A DNA stretch of 64,000 nt from Micromonospora wenchangensis (GCF_002210435.1 NZ_MZMV01000041.1:1-64000); one strand, 5' to 3'; positions 1 through 8,198 are shown, counted from the stretch's first letter. Translations and numbers: made by a program. The notes: generated from the letters alone by a model not told the origin.

Positions 1-998
1 CCGCCGACCACGGTGTAGATGATCTTCACGCCGTTGTGGTTGATGGCGGCCAGGGCGTTGTTGCTGACCCCGGAGATGCCGGTGTTCAGGTTCTTCCAGC
101 CGTTGGCGCTGGACGCCTCGTGCACCCAGCCGCCGACCACGGTGTAGATGTACTTGACGCCGTCCACGTTGATCACGGCGAGGGCGTTGTTGCTGACGCC
201 GGAGATGCCGGTCCACAGGTTGCGCCAGCCGGTGTCGCTGGAGGCCTCGTACACCAGGCCGTTGTTGACCGTGTAGAGCAGCTTGTTGCCGCCCATGACC
301 ATGGACGCGGTGGCCGAGCCGGTGATGCTGTTGACCGGCAGCATCTGCCAGCCGCTGTGGCTGCCGGACTCGTACACCTGGCGGTTGGCGGCCTGGCCGC
401 AGTTCTGGCTGGTCATGTTCCGGGCCGGCGAGGTGGGGCCGGAGATGTAGAGCGGGCCGGTCGACGGGCTGCCGTCGGAGGTGATGCCGGAGGGCACCCC
501 GTTGAAGTACGACTCGGTCTTGACGCCGTCGCGTACCTGCTCGTAGTGCAGGTGCGGGCCGGTGGAGTTGCCGGTGCTGCCGACCCGGCCGAGTTGCTGG
601 CCGGTCGACACCCCCTGGCCGGCGGCGACCATCGGCGTCTCGATCATGTGCAGGTAGAGCGTCCGCCACCCGCCGCCGTGTTCGATGATCACGTGCCAGC
701 CACCGCCGCTGCCCCAGCCGGCGAAGGAGACCGTGCCGCTGGCGGAGGCGAGGATCGGCCGGCCGTTGCTGGCCCCGCCGGTGAAGGTCAGGTCGATGTC
801 GTAGTCGTCGTGACCGTAGTAGGTGGCCATCCGCCAGGTCTCGCCGCAGGGCACCGGCATCTGGAAGTTCGGCCGGGGGCCGGCGGCCTGGGCCGGGGTG
901 GTCACGACGGCGGCGCCCGCGAGCGCGAGCACCGCGACGCCGGCGGTCGCGAGCATCAGTCGGGCGGCGGTGCGGAGCCGGGCGAGTGGACCCGTCAT
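1..998 (-). CDS. Secreted M23 metallopeptidase with C-terminal repeats (3' end cut by window)
   Basis: The start (ATG, 996-998) is preceded by a GGAGGG ribosome site at 1007-1012. Residues 1-38 form a signal peptide with a hydrophobic core and an A-Q-A cleavage site. The catalytic domain shows H63 with D67/D69 and the H-x-H of PHLHYE, as in lysostaphin-type endopeptidases that cleave peptidoglycan cross-bridges. After it comes a 43-residue repeat (unit GISGVSNNAL... ...YTVVGGWVHEASS...GW), seen almost unchanged as a 129-bp period at the window edge. Such repeats resemble beta-propeller or tectonin-like blades and probably bind glycans, which is inference. The frame is still open at base 1, so the C-terminus lies outside the window. 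Confidence 0.85.
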   Translation of the reverse strand, partial: MTGPLARLRTAARLMLATAGVAVLALAGAAVVTTPAQAAGPRPNFQMPVPCGETWRMATYYGHDDYDIDLTFTGGASNGRPILASASGTVSFAGWGSGGGWHVIIEHGGGWRTLYLHMIETPMVAAGQGVSTGQQLGRVGSTGNSTGPHLHYEQVRDGVKTESYFNGVPSGITSDGSPSTGPLYISGPTSPARNMTSQNCGQAANRQVYESGSHSGWQMLPVNSITGSATASMVMGGNKLLYTVNNGLVYEASSDTGWRNLWTGISGVSNNALAVINVDGVKYIYTVVGGWVHEASSANGWKNLNTGISGVSNNALAAINHNGVKIIYTVVG

Positions 999-1117
999 GC
1001 GCGGTTCCCTCCAAAGTGGATCGCGGGGTTGAAGGATGTCGATCCTACGGTCCCGAGGTCCGCCCGGAGGGTCCACGCCGGTGGCGAATCAGCAGTTGTG
1101 CGTCTGCCTGCCGCCGT

Positions 1118-1720
1118 TCAGCCGGCGGCGACCGAGCCGGCGACGGCCACCATGATTCCGGCGATCGTCGCGTCGATGACCCGCCACGCCGCCGGACGGG
1201 CGAGCAGCGGCCCCAGCCGGCGCGCGCCGAGGCCCAACCCGGTGAACCAGGCCAGGCTCGCCGCCGCCGCGCCGGCACCGAACGCCCACCGGTTCGGGTC
1301 CTGGTGGGCGACCGTGCCGAGCAGCACCACCGTGTCGAGGTAGACGTGCGGGTTGAGGAACGTGAACGCCATGCAGGCCAGCAGCGTCGCCCGCAACGTG
1401 GCCGGGGGACGGTCGACCGGGCTGAGAGCGGCGGGGCGCAGGGCGCGGCGGGCGGCCAGCAGCGCGTACCCGAGCAGGAACGCGACGCCGCCCCAGCGGA
1501 CGGCGACCAGGACGGCCGGCGTCGCGGTCAGCGCGGCCCCCAGGCCGGCGATGCCGGCGGTCATCAGGGTGGCGTCGGCGGCCACGCAGATCGCCACCAC
1601 CGGCAGCACGTGCTCCCGGCGCAGCCCCTGGCGCAGCACGAAGGCGTTCTGCGCCCCGATGGCGACGATCAGCGCGAGGGAGAAGCCGAAACCGGCGAGC
1701 ACGGAACCCATGACGGCCAC
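1118..1720 (-). CDS. lysE: LysE/ArgO family amino-acid exporter
   Basis: A 200-residue integral membrane protein with about six hydrophobic segments and the family signature GAQNAFVLRQGLRREHV near the N-terminus. LysE/ArgO proteins export lysine, arginine or other basic amino acids when cytoplasmic levels rise. The GTG at 1720 is preceded by an AGGAGG about 13 bases away. An internal ATG at 1711 would give a more typical N-terminus and is an alternative. It is divergent from a LysR-type regulator 60 bp away, the standard LysE-LysG arrangement. Substrate specificity cannot be read from the sequence. Confidence 0.85.
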   Translation of the reverse strand: MAVMGSVLAGFGFSLALIVAIGAQNAFVLRQGLRREHVLPVVAICVAADATLMTAGIAGLGAALTATPAVLVAVRWGGVAFLLGYALLAARRALRPAALSPVDRPPATLRATLLACMAFTFLNPHVYLDTVVLLGTVAHQDPNRWAFGAGAAAASLAWFTGLGLGARRLGPLLARPAAWRVIDATIAGIMVAVAGSVAAG

Positions 1721-1753
1721 GCTAGGACGGCGGCCTCCTGCACTCCAGCTAAA

Positions 1754-1776
1754 GATTCTGCACGGCCGTTAGAATC
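1754..1776. promoter_or_regulatory. Inverted repeat in lysE-lysG divergent promoter (candidate LysG site)
   Basis: GATTCT, 11 bases, then AGAATC: a perfect 6-bp inverted repeat in the 60-bp intergenic region. LysR-type regulators bind T-N11-A dyads of this form, and this dyad fits exactly. The right arm overlaps TAGAAT (1770-1775), a plausible -10 element that would place transcription initiation at or next to the lysG ATG (1781). The lysG transcript may therefore be leaderless and autoregulated. Function is inferred from position and symmetry. Confidence 0.5.
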
Positions 1777-1780
1777 GCTT

Positions 1781-2662
1781 ATGCCCCTCGACCCGGTGCA
1801 GCTGGCTACCTTCCAGGCCGTCGTCACCCACGGCAGCTTCGACGCCGCCGCGCGGGCGATGAACGTCACCCCGTCGGCGGTCAGCCAGCGCATCAAGGCC
1901 CTCGAACAGGCCGTCGGGCAGGTGCTCGTCCGCCGCACCCGACCGGTCGTGCCGACCGCCGCCGGCACCCCGCTGGTCCGCCTCGGCGGGCAGTTGGCGC
2001 TGCTGGAACAGGAGGCCCTCGACGCGGCGCGCGGCACGCTGGGCGACCCCACCCGCACCCGGGTCGCCGTCGTGGTCAACGCCGACTCCCTCGCCGGCTG
2101 GTTCCTGCCCGCCCTGACCGCCGTCCCCGACGTGCTGGTCGACCTGCACACCGACGACGAGGGGCACACCGCGCGGCTGCTGCGCGACGGCACCGTGATG
2201 GCGGCTGTCACCACCGAACGCGTCGCCGTGCAGGGCTGCAGGGTCCTGCGCCTCGGCGCGATGCGCTACCTCGCCGTCGCCGCACCCGCCCTGCACGCCA
2301 CGAGCTTCGCCGACCGCGACCCGGCCACCGCGTTCCCGACCGCGACGATGATCCGCTTCGACCGCAAGGACACCCTGCAACACCGCTTCGCCCGTACGCT
2401 CACCCGCCGCGACGTCGACCCGCCGACGCACTTCGTGCCGGGGACGGCCGCCTTCACCGGGGCGGTCCGGCTCGGCCTCGGCTGGGGCCTGCTCCCCGAA
2501 ACCGTCGCCCGCCCCGACCTCGCGGCCGGCCGCCTCGTCGAGCTGGCCCCCGGCCGGCACCTCGACGTGCCGCTGTACTGGCAGTACTGGCGACTGGAAT
2601 CAGCGGCGCTGGCGGCGCTGACGGCGGCGGTGCGGGCCGCCGCGAGCACCGCACTGCGCTGA
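1781..2662 (+). CDS. lysG: LysR-type regulator, LysG/ArgP-like
   Basis: 293 residues: an N-terminal winged helix-turn-helix (about 4-62, with the helix FDAAARAMNVTPSAVSQRIK) and a periplasmic-binding-like effector domain. The LysG/ArgP subgroup senses lysine or arginine and activates the divergent exporter gene. The ATG at 1781 opens directly on the conserved MPLDPVQLATFQAV; the reading frame upstream of it has no family similarity. There is no clear ribosome site, and a -10-like TAGAAT ends 6 bases before the ATG, so a leaderless mRNA is likely. Only LysG family membership, not the effector, can be read from sequence. Confidence 0.85.
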   Translation: MPLDPVQLATFQAVVTHGSFDAAARAMNVTPSAVSQRIKALEQAVGQVLVRRTRPVVPTAAGTPLVRLGGQLALLEQEALDAARGTLGDPTRTRVAVVVNADSLAGWFLPALTAVPDVLVDLHTDDEGHTARLLRDGTVMAAVTTERVAVQGCRVLRLGAMRYLAVAAPALHATSFADRDPATAFPTATMIRFDRKDTLQHRFARTLTRRDVDPPTHFVPGTAAFTGAVRLGLGWGLLPETVARPDLAAGRLVELAPGRHLDVPLYWQYWRLESAALAALTAAVRAAASTALR

Positions 2663-2695
2663 CTGTGAGCTGGGCGGACCCCGTCGGGACTCCGC

Positions 2696-3649
2696 TCAGC
2701 CGGTCGCCCGTCCGGCGACGAAGGTCCTGCGGTACACCTGCGGCGACACCCCACTGAGCCGCTTGAACTGGACCCGGAACTGCGCCGGTGAGGCGAAACC
2801 GACGAGGTGGGCGATCCGGTCGACGCCGTGGTCGGTGCGTTCCAGCAGCTCCTGCGCCCGGCGGACACGCACGGCGGCGACCCACTGCATCGGGGTACGG
2901 CCGGTCTCCTCGTGGAAACGGCGATTGAGCGTACGCACGCTGAGCCCGGCCCGGGCGGCCACGTCGGCCAGGGTCAGCCGCCCGTCCGCGTGCGACTCCA
3001 ACCATTCCAGCACCGGGCCGAGCCCCGTTCCGGCAGGGTCCACGCCGGGGCGCACGATGAACTGCGCCTGCCCGCCGTCGCGGTGCAGCGGGGCCACGGC
3101 CTGCCGGGACGCGTCGGCGGCGACCGCCGCCCCGTGGTCACGGCGGACCAGGTGCAGGCACATGTCCACGCCCGCGGTGGCCCCGGCGGAGGTGACGAAC
3201 TGGCCGGTGTCGACGTACAGCACCTCCGGATCCACCCGGACGGCCGGGTACGTCGCCTGGAACAGCTCGGCGGCGGCCCAGTGCGTGGTGGCCCGCCGGC
3301 CGTCGAGCAACCCGGCGGCGGCCAGGGTGAACGCGCCCACGCAGATCGAGGCGATCCGGACGTCGGCGGCGGCAGCCGCCCGCAGCGCGTCCAGCACCGC
3401 GCCGGGCACCGGCGCGGCCGGGTCGTAGCGGCCGGGCACGATGACGGTGTCGGCGGTGGCGAGCGCGTCGAGGCCGTGGTCGACGGCCAGCCGCAGCGGG
3501 CCGGCGTCGACGACCGGCTCGCTGCCGCAGACCAGCACCCGGTAGCCGGCCCGGCCGCCCGGCAACCGCACCCGGCCCAGCACCTCGATCGGGGTGGCCA
3601 GGTCGAACGCGATCGTGCCCGGGAGCGCCAGGACCAGCACGGTATGCAT
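2696..3649 (-). CDS. GlxA family transcriptional regulator (DJ-1 domain + AraC helix-turn-helix)
   Basis: 317 residues. Residues 1-170 form a DJ-1/PfpI-like domain with a cysteine in the ASICVGAF elbow. The last ~100 residues carry the two AraC-type helix-turn-helix motifs (LADVAARAGLSVRTLNRRF and DRIAHLVGFASPAQFRVQFK). The ATG at 3649 has a strong GGGGAGGTG site; the frame stays open for about 200 bases upstream without similarity, so the longer start was rejected. It is divergent from a stand-alone DJ-1/PfpI protein across a 101-bp region holding direct repeats. GlxA regulators often control nitrogen or betaine catabolism, but the target here is unknown. Confidence 0.85.
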   Translation of the reverse strand: MHTVLVLALPGTIAFDLATPIEVLGRVRLPGGRAGYRVLVCGSEPVVDAGPLRLAVDHGLDALATADTVIVPGRYDPAAPVPGAVLDALRAAAAADVRIASICVGAFTLAAAGLLDGRRATTHWAAAELFQATYPAVRVDPEVLYVDTGQFVTSAGATAGVDMCLHLVRRDHGAAVAADASRQAVAPLHRDGGQAQFIVRPGVDPAGTGLGPVLEWLESHADGRLTLADVAARAGLSVRTLNRRFHEETGRTPMQWVAAVRVRRAQELLERTDHGVDRIAHLVGFASPAQFRVQFKRLSGVSPQVYRRTFVAGRATG

Positions 3650-3670
3650 GGTGGCACCTCCCCGGAATCG

Positions 3671-3705
3671 TCGGCGGACGGCAAGAAACAGTCGGACGAT
3701 GGCAA
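3671..3705. promoter_or_regulatory. Two 14-bp direct repeats, candidate AraC-type operator
   Basis: TCGGCGGACGGCAA (from 3671) and TCGGACGATGGCAA (from 3692) match at 11 of 14 positions and start 21 bp apart, two turns of the helix. AraC-family proteins bind such in-phase direct repeats. The site lies between the divergent GlxA-type regulator and DJ-1 genes. A small inverted repeat (TGGCA-ATCC-TGCCA, 3700-3713) overlaps the second copy. Assignment to the neighbouring regulator is inference. Confidence 0.4.
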
Positions 3706-3750
3706 TCCTGCCACTGGCCGGTTCAGGCGGTGCGGTCGAGGATCGGTGGC

Positions 3751-4407
3751 ATGTTGGTACAGATCGTGTTGTTCGACGGGTTCGACCCGCTCGACGTCGT
3801 CGCGCCCTTCGAGGTCCTCGCCGCCGGCGGCGACACCGTCGGGGACGCACTGACCGTGGAACTCGTCTCGGCGGAGGGCCCGAGGGAGGTGGTCAGCGGC
3901 ACCCGTGGCCTGACGCTGCGGGCGACCGCGCCGCTGGACCCGACCCGGGCGGGCTACGTCGTGGTGCCCGGTGCCAGCGGTCCGAGCACCGGCGACCCCG
4001 ACGAGGGCGTGGTGACCATCCCCGTGCTGCTGGCCCGGGTCGCCGACTCGGCGGCCGTACCGCTGCTGCGCGCCGCCCTCGACAACCCCGACGTGACCGT
4101 GGCGGCCGTCTGCGGAGGGTCGCTCGCCCTGGCCATGGCCGGCCTGATCGAGGGCCGCCACGCGGTGACCCACCACCTCGGCATGGACGTGCTCGACGCC
4201 ACCGGCGTACACGCGGTGCCGGCGCGGGTCGTCGACGACGGCGACCTCGTCACCGCGGGCGGCGTCACCTCCGGCCTGGACCTCGGGCTGCACATCCTGG
4301 AACGGGAGTTCGGCCCCCGGGTCGCGCACGCCGTGGAAACCCTCTTCGCCTACGAGCGACGCGGCACCGTGTGGCGTGCCGCCGGCCACCTTCCCGTCAC
4401 GGTCTGA
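3751..4407 (+). CDS. DJ-1/PfpI family protein
   Basis: 218 residues spanning a single DJ-1/PfpI fold with the nucleophile-elbow cysteine in AAVCGGSLALAMAGL followed by the family-typical GLIEGRHAVTHH. Homologues include isonitrile hydratases and glyoxalase III/chaperone-like enzymes, so the exact reaction is open. The ATG at 3751 is preceded by GAGG; a GTG about 21 bases upstream is less likely. It is divergently transcribed from a GlxA-type regulator that carries the same domain, suggesting that the regulator senses a ligand related to this enzyme's substrate. Confidence 0.75.
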   Translation: MLVQIVLFDGFDPLDVVAPFEVLAAGGDTVGDALTVELVSAEGPREVVSGTRGLTLRATAPLDPTRAGYVVVPGASGPSTGDPDEGVVTIPVLLARVADSAAVPLLRAALDNPDVTVAAVCGGSLALAMAGLIEGRHAVTHHLGMDVLDATGVHAVPARVVDDGDLVTAGGVTSGLDLGLHILEREFGPRVAHAVETLFAYERRGTVWRAAGHLPVTV

Positions 4408-4416
4408 GGAGAACCG

Positions 4417-4749
4417 GTGGTACACCCCGTCATCGGCACCTGGGACGTCAGCCTGAAGACCCCCATCGGCACGCTCCGCGCCACCTACGTCTTCCACGAC
4501 ACCGGCGGGGTGCCCGCCGGCACCGCGTCGACGGCGGCAGAGACCGTGGCGCTGACGGCGGTGACTTGTGCCGACGCCCGCGTGACCTGGCGGCAGTCGG
4601 TGACCCGCCCGATGCGCCTGCACCTCGACTTCGACGTGGTGGTGGAGGGCGACACCCTGGCCGGTCACTCTCGCGCGGGTCGGCTGCCCCGCACGGTGGT
4701 CACCGGGACCCGCCGCCCATCCGGCCAGGTCACCCGACCCGCCCGGTAG
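4417..4749 (+). CDS. Small protein of unknown function
   Basis: 110 residues with no motif I recognise. The pattern (IGTWDVSLKTPIGTLRATYVF then alternating hydrophobic strands) suggests a small beta-sheet or lipocalin-like fold. The GTG start is preceded by GAGGAGA. It begins 9 bp after the DJ-1 gene stop, so the two are almost certainly co-transcribed and may serve the same process. Confidence 0.6.
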   Translation: MVHPVIGTWDVSLKTPIGTLRATYVFHDTGGVPAGTASTAAETVALTAVTCADARVTWRQSVTRPMRLHLDFDVVVEGDTLAGHSRAGRLPRTVVTGTRRPSGQVTRPAR

Positions 4750-4892
4750 GTTGCCGCAGGTGTCGATCCGGGTGCTGCCACTCGGACACACGACGGGGCG
4801 GGTGTAGCAGGTCTCGTACGCCGGCATTCGCGTCGTCGGCCCGGTGCGGACGGAGATCCCGACCTGTCCGTGGCGTGAGGAAGGATGGGGGT

Positions 4893-5840
4893 ATGCAGAG
4901 CTTCCTGACCCCGGAGCAGATCGCCCACCGCACCCGGCGTGCGGTCGACGCGGCCGTCCACGCCGGACGCGCCCGGGGGCTCGACGTGACCGACGCCCGC
5001 GTGCTCTACGAAGCCTTCTCCGTGGTCGTACACCTCGCGCCGTCGCCCGTCGTGGCCCGGGTGCCCACCGTCCTGCCCGCCTACGCGGACCTCGACAGTG
5101 TGGCCGGTCGGCAGCGGGCGGAACTGGACGTGACGGCATGGCTCACCGAGCGGGGCGTGCCGGTCATCCCGCCCAGCCCCCTCGTGCCCCGCGAACCCGT
5201 CCGGCACGACGGGTTCTCGATGACGTTCTGGCAGTTGATCGAGCTGGCCCCGGCCGGGGAACCCGACTACGTGGCGAACTGTGCCCTCGTACCCGAACTG
5301 CATGCCGCGCTGCGCGACTACCCGGGTGAGTTGTCGTTCCTGTCCGCCGCCGAACCGCAGTTCGTCGAGGACGGCCTCGTCGCGCTCGACGGCCAGCCCG
5401 ACCTCATCGCGCCGACCGACCTGGACCGCGCCCGCCGGGAATGGCAGGTGCTGGCACCACTCGTACGCTCCCGCGAACTGTTCGAGAAGACGTTCCCCGG
5501 GGTCGATCTCCAACCCGTCCACGGAGACTCACCGGTCGTCAACATCGTCGCCGGGGTGGACGGGTACCGCTACGCCGACTTCGAGATGGTGACGCTGGGG
5601 CCCGTCGAGTGGGACGTCGTCGGCGTCGGTCCGGACGGTGAGGCCGCCTACCGGAGTGCGGCGCAGCGCCGGAACCTGCGGGACCTCGACGAGGGGGTGT
5701 TGCGCTTCGTGACGGCGGTGGGGATGCTGCGGGGCGTCGCCTGCCTCGCCCTGGCCCCCCAGTTGCCGATGCTGGCGGACGCCCTCGGCGGCATGCTCGA
5801 CCAGTGGCGGTCGATGCCGTTCGCCGGAGGGCTCGGCTGA
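4893..5840 (+). CDS. Phosphotransferase-family protein (aminoglycoside/choline kinase fold)
   Basis: 315 residues. The catalytic loop LQPVHGDSPVVNIV carries H-G-D-x4-N and is followed by YADFEMVTLGPVEWDV with the metal-binding Asp, the hallmark pair of APH-like kinases. The nucleotide-binding N-lobe is recognisable (VVHLAPSPVVARVPTVLP). These enzymes phosphorylate small alcohols or antibiotics; nothing in the context identifies the substrate. The ATG at 4893 lies after an AAGGATGGGG ribosome site. A frame that runs through it from far upstream is coincidental. Confidence 0.7.
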   Translation: MQSFLTPEQIAHRTRRAVDAAVHAGRARGLDVTDARVLYEAFSVVVHLAPSPVVARVPTVLPAYADLDSVAGRQRAELDVTAWLTERGVPVIPPSPLVPREPVRHDGFSMTFWQLIELAPAGEPDYVANCALVPELHAALRDYPGELSFLSAAEPQFVEDGLVALDGQPDLIAPTDLDRARREWQVLAPLVRSRELFEKTFPGVDLQPVHGDSPVVNIVAGVDGYRYADFEMVTLGPVEWDVVGVGPDGEAAYRSAAQRRNLRDLDEGVLRFVTAVGMLRGVACLALAPQLPMLADALGGMLDQWRSMPFAGGLG

Positions 5841-6100
5841 GCAGGTGATCCCGCTCCGTTGGCTGTCAGGTTTACGACGCGACTGCGGTAGTCATCGATG
5901 CAGATGATGATGGGTGCGCTTTCCCCGGCATCACCGACCGGGTGAAAGCGCAGGTAGGCGACGGCTGCGGTGGCGTTCTGCCCGGCCATACACGAGTGAC
6001 GGCTGAGCCGCGAAGTGGTGTTGCCCCGCCGGTCACCGATCTGGTTGTCTAGCCGACCTGTAGTTCGCTGCCGGGACCACAGAGCCCTCGAAGGAGAAGC

Positions 6101-6775
6101 GTGCCGCAACCCCTGACGCTCGCTGAGATGCTGGCCGTCCTCGATGATCCCCGGTCGGTTTCCGACCTGCACACCTACTACCTCGGCACCGGCGACGAGA
6201 CGTTCACCGGCGGACAGTTCGACCAACTCGGTGGTGGCGGGAGCCGTCCCGAGACGGCCGGCGTCATCACCGCCGAGGACCTTGTCGCGGTGGAACTGCT
6301 ACGGGTGCGCGTGCCACCGCAGCAGGCGCTCGACCTGTTGCAGGGGCCCCTCGGCGAGCGGGTCGCCGCCGAGTTGGGGAGGATCCCGGTCGACGTGGCG
6401 CTGGGCACCGACGAGGCGTACCCCCTGGTGGTGGCGGGCGGTCCCGCCGACACCGCCTGGCGGGCGCTGCGCGACGCCAAGGGCATCGGGTGGGTCGTCG
6501 CCGGCAAGTTGCTCGCCCGCAAGCGTCCGAAGCTGGTGCCGGTATACGACGCGGTGGTGTCCTGCGCCTACCGCACCGGCACCGGCTTCTGGGAGTGGCT
6601 GCACGGCAGGCTCCGCGAGGATGAGGGCGTGCTTACGCAGCGGCTGCACGCACTGCACAAGGAGGCGGGCCTGCCCGAGGCGGTGAGCCTGCTCCGCGTC
6701 CTCGACGTGGTGTTCTGGATGCGGCACCGCCCGGTGCACAGCGGCGACCACTGTGCCGGAATCCGTCTACGTTGA
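6101..6775 (+). CDS. DUF6308-like protein
   Basis: 224 residues that I associate with the uncharacterised DUF6308 family of actinobacteria. Visible features are a helical N-terminus, DTAWRALRDAKGIGWVVAGKLLARKRPKLVPVYD in the middle (a helix-hairpin-helix-like GIGWVVAGKLLARKRP segment) and FWEWLHGRL. The helix-hairpin-helix-like stretch suggests a DNA-associated role, but this is inference. The GTG start has a strong GAAGGAGA site. The 260 bp before it look non-coding. It is followed by a Cys-rich protein on the same strand. Confidence 0.65.
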   Translation: MPQPLTLAEMLAVLDDPRSVSDLHTYYLGTGDETFTGGQFDQLGGGGSRPETAGVITAEDLVAVELLRVRVPPQQALDLLQGPLGERVAAELGRIPVDVALGTDEAYPLVVAGGPADTAWRALRDAKGIGWVVAGKLLARKRPKLVPVYDAVVSCAYRTGTGFWEWLHGRLREDEGVLTQRLHALHKEAGLPEAVSLLRVLDVVFWMRHRPVHSGDHCAGIRLR

Positions 6776-6866
6776 GCCAGGACGAACGGCATTTCACGGT
6801 ACGCATCAGGGGTGGGACGCCGCAGGCGAAGGCGGCGGGCAAGCGGCGCTCCACCGACACCGGCCG

Positions 6867-7859
6867 ATGACGGCACCGAGGTCACGCGTTCGTCCGACGC
6901 AGTGCATCTGCGTCAACTGCGGCGACACCGTCCACGGCCGGGCGAACACCCGCCGGCGTGGGCCGGACATCGCCTGGTACGCCCACTGCCGACCCTGCGC
7001 GGACCTGGTCGCCGACCAGATGCAACCGCTCGGCCTGCTGCCGGGTGGAGGCGTCGACATCTACCAGTGCCGCACCTGCGACAGCCTCCGGGTCTGTCGT
7101 ACCGGCTGGCGGACCCGGTGCCACACCTGTCTGGACGAGCGGTCCGCCGGGCCGAGTCTCACCGTTGGGGCGCGCCTGCTGGCCCGGTTGCCGGACGAAC
7201 CCGCGCTCGCGGACCGGGTACGCCGATTCGCCGGCCTGGCCGACACCGACACCATTCCCACCCGGGCCGCCGCCGAGTTCCGGGCCGCGATCGCCCTCGG
7301 CGAGGAACTCGACAGACACCGCCGCGACGGCTGGACCGACCTGGCCGGTGACGTCCACGGCCTACCGTGGTACGGCGCACGGCAGGCGCCCTTCTCCCAC
7401 GGGACCTGGGGCCTGCACCTGCGCTGCGGCTCGTGGCAACGGCTGCGCGACCGCACCTGCGCGAAGTGCCCGCCCGAGCCCGACGACCGGACCTTCGCCG
7501 CGCTACGCGACACGCCGTACCTGCTGTATCTGGTGCGGCACCGCGGACTGCTCAAGTTCGGCGTCGGCGGGGCGAGCCGGGTACGGCAGCACCTGCGGGC
7601 GGGTGCCCAACTGGTCGAGGTCGTCGAGGGTCGGCACGCGGACGTCATCGAGGCGGAAGCGGTCCTCAAGCGGCAGAAGCGGGCGGCGGGGGAGCCGTTG
7701 CGCTGGTGGCGTACCCGGCGGATGCCGGAGTCGTTCGGAGCGGGCACCGAAGTGGTCCGGAACGGCGTGCGGATCAGCCTCGCCGACTACCTGCGTGACG
7801 GAATCGACGTGACCAGCCGCTTCACGAGCACCCCCGAAACGAAGCGGGACAGTGCCTAA
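6867..7859 (+). CDS. Cys-rich protein with GIY-YIG-like C-terminal segment
   Basis: 330 residues from the ATG at 6867. The frame extends back to 6753, but that part reads as random sequence overlapping the preceding gene, so I left it out; no clear ribosome site marks either start. The N-terminal half has at least four CxxC knuckles (CVNC, CRPC, CRTC, CHTC) and a further pair, RTCAKC, consistent with zinc ribbons. The C-terminal part (YLLYLVRHRG, then LKFGVG, R...HL and IEAEAVLKR with a candidate catalytic Glu) matches the GIY-YIG nuclease pattern. It could be a zinc-bound nuclease; activity is unproven. An AT-rich patch follows the stop. Confidence 0.55.
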   Translation: MTAPRSRVRPTQCICVNCGDTVHGRANTRRRGPDIAWYAHCRPCADLVADQMQPLGLLPGGGVDIYQCRTCDSLRVCRTGWRTRCHTCLDERSAGPSLTVGARLLARLPDEPALADRVRRFAGLADTDTIPTRAAAEFRAAIALGEELDRHRRDGWTDLAGDVHGLPWYGARQAPFSHGTWGLHLRCGSWQRLRDRTCAKCPPEPDDRTFAALRDTPYLLYLVRHRGLLKFGVGGASRVRQHLRAGAQLVEVVEGRHADVIEAEAVLKRQKRAAGEPLRWWRTRRMPESFGAGTEVVRNGVRISLADYLRDGIDVTSRFTSTPETKRDSA

Positions 7860-7913
7860 CGATTTTACTGTTCTATGGGGCGGGTGGAATGGTGAGCGGC
7901 CCGCCGGCCGGTG

Positions 7914-8198
7914 TTACGTAATGAGGCGGTAGTTGGGGATGCCCCGGTTACGTTCCTCGGCGGGCAGATCAAGGGAGAGCGCCCTGACCCCGTCGGGAAC
8001 GGGTGCCCTGGAGAGGTGAATTCCCTCCAGACAGGTGCCGCACCAGAACGAGGCATAGCCGTGTCGAGCTCCTGGGGGAGCGGTGAAGACCAGGCGTAGC
8101 GTCTGATGCCCGCAGTTCGGGCACGGAAGATCGGAGGAGGCCGGCAGGGTGCGGTACACGACGTCGTACGCGTCCAGCCACTCATCGAAGTTTGCCAT
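7914..8198 (-). CDS. Small zinc-ribbon protein, candidate immunity protein of the upstream toxin
   Basis: 94 residues. Two knuckles, C26-P-N-C29 and C53-G-T-C56, frame a short beta segment and form a likely zinc ribbon. The ATG at 8198 overlaps the stop of the upstream toxin-like gene by one base (TGATG) and has an AGGGAG site, so the two are translationally coupled. Genes placed directly after polymorphic toxins usually encode immunity proteins, which is the basis for the call. I do not recognise the family. An alternative is an unrelated housekeeping zinc-ribbon protein. Confidence 0.6.
   Translation of the reverse strand: MANFDEWLDAYDVVYRTLPASSDLPCPNCGHQTLRLVFTAPPGARHGYASFWCGTCLEGIHLSRAPVPDGVRALSLDLPAEERNRGIPNYRLIT

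Noticed and set aside
5841..6100. Minus-strand frame with a protein-like stretch (CIDDYRSRVVNL)
   Set aside because: The stretch is short, continues as antisense of the phosphotransferase gene and has no ribosome site; at most a gene remnant.
6753..6866. Longer start for the Cys-rich gene overlapping the preceding stop
   Set aside because: The added 38 residues look like random translation of the preceding gene's end and tail; the ATG at 6867 is the better start, though without a ribosome site.
7860..7913. AT-rich patch as an attachment site
   Set aside because: No repeat of it was seen elsewhere in the window; treated as an intergenic composition change.
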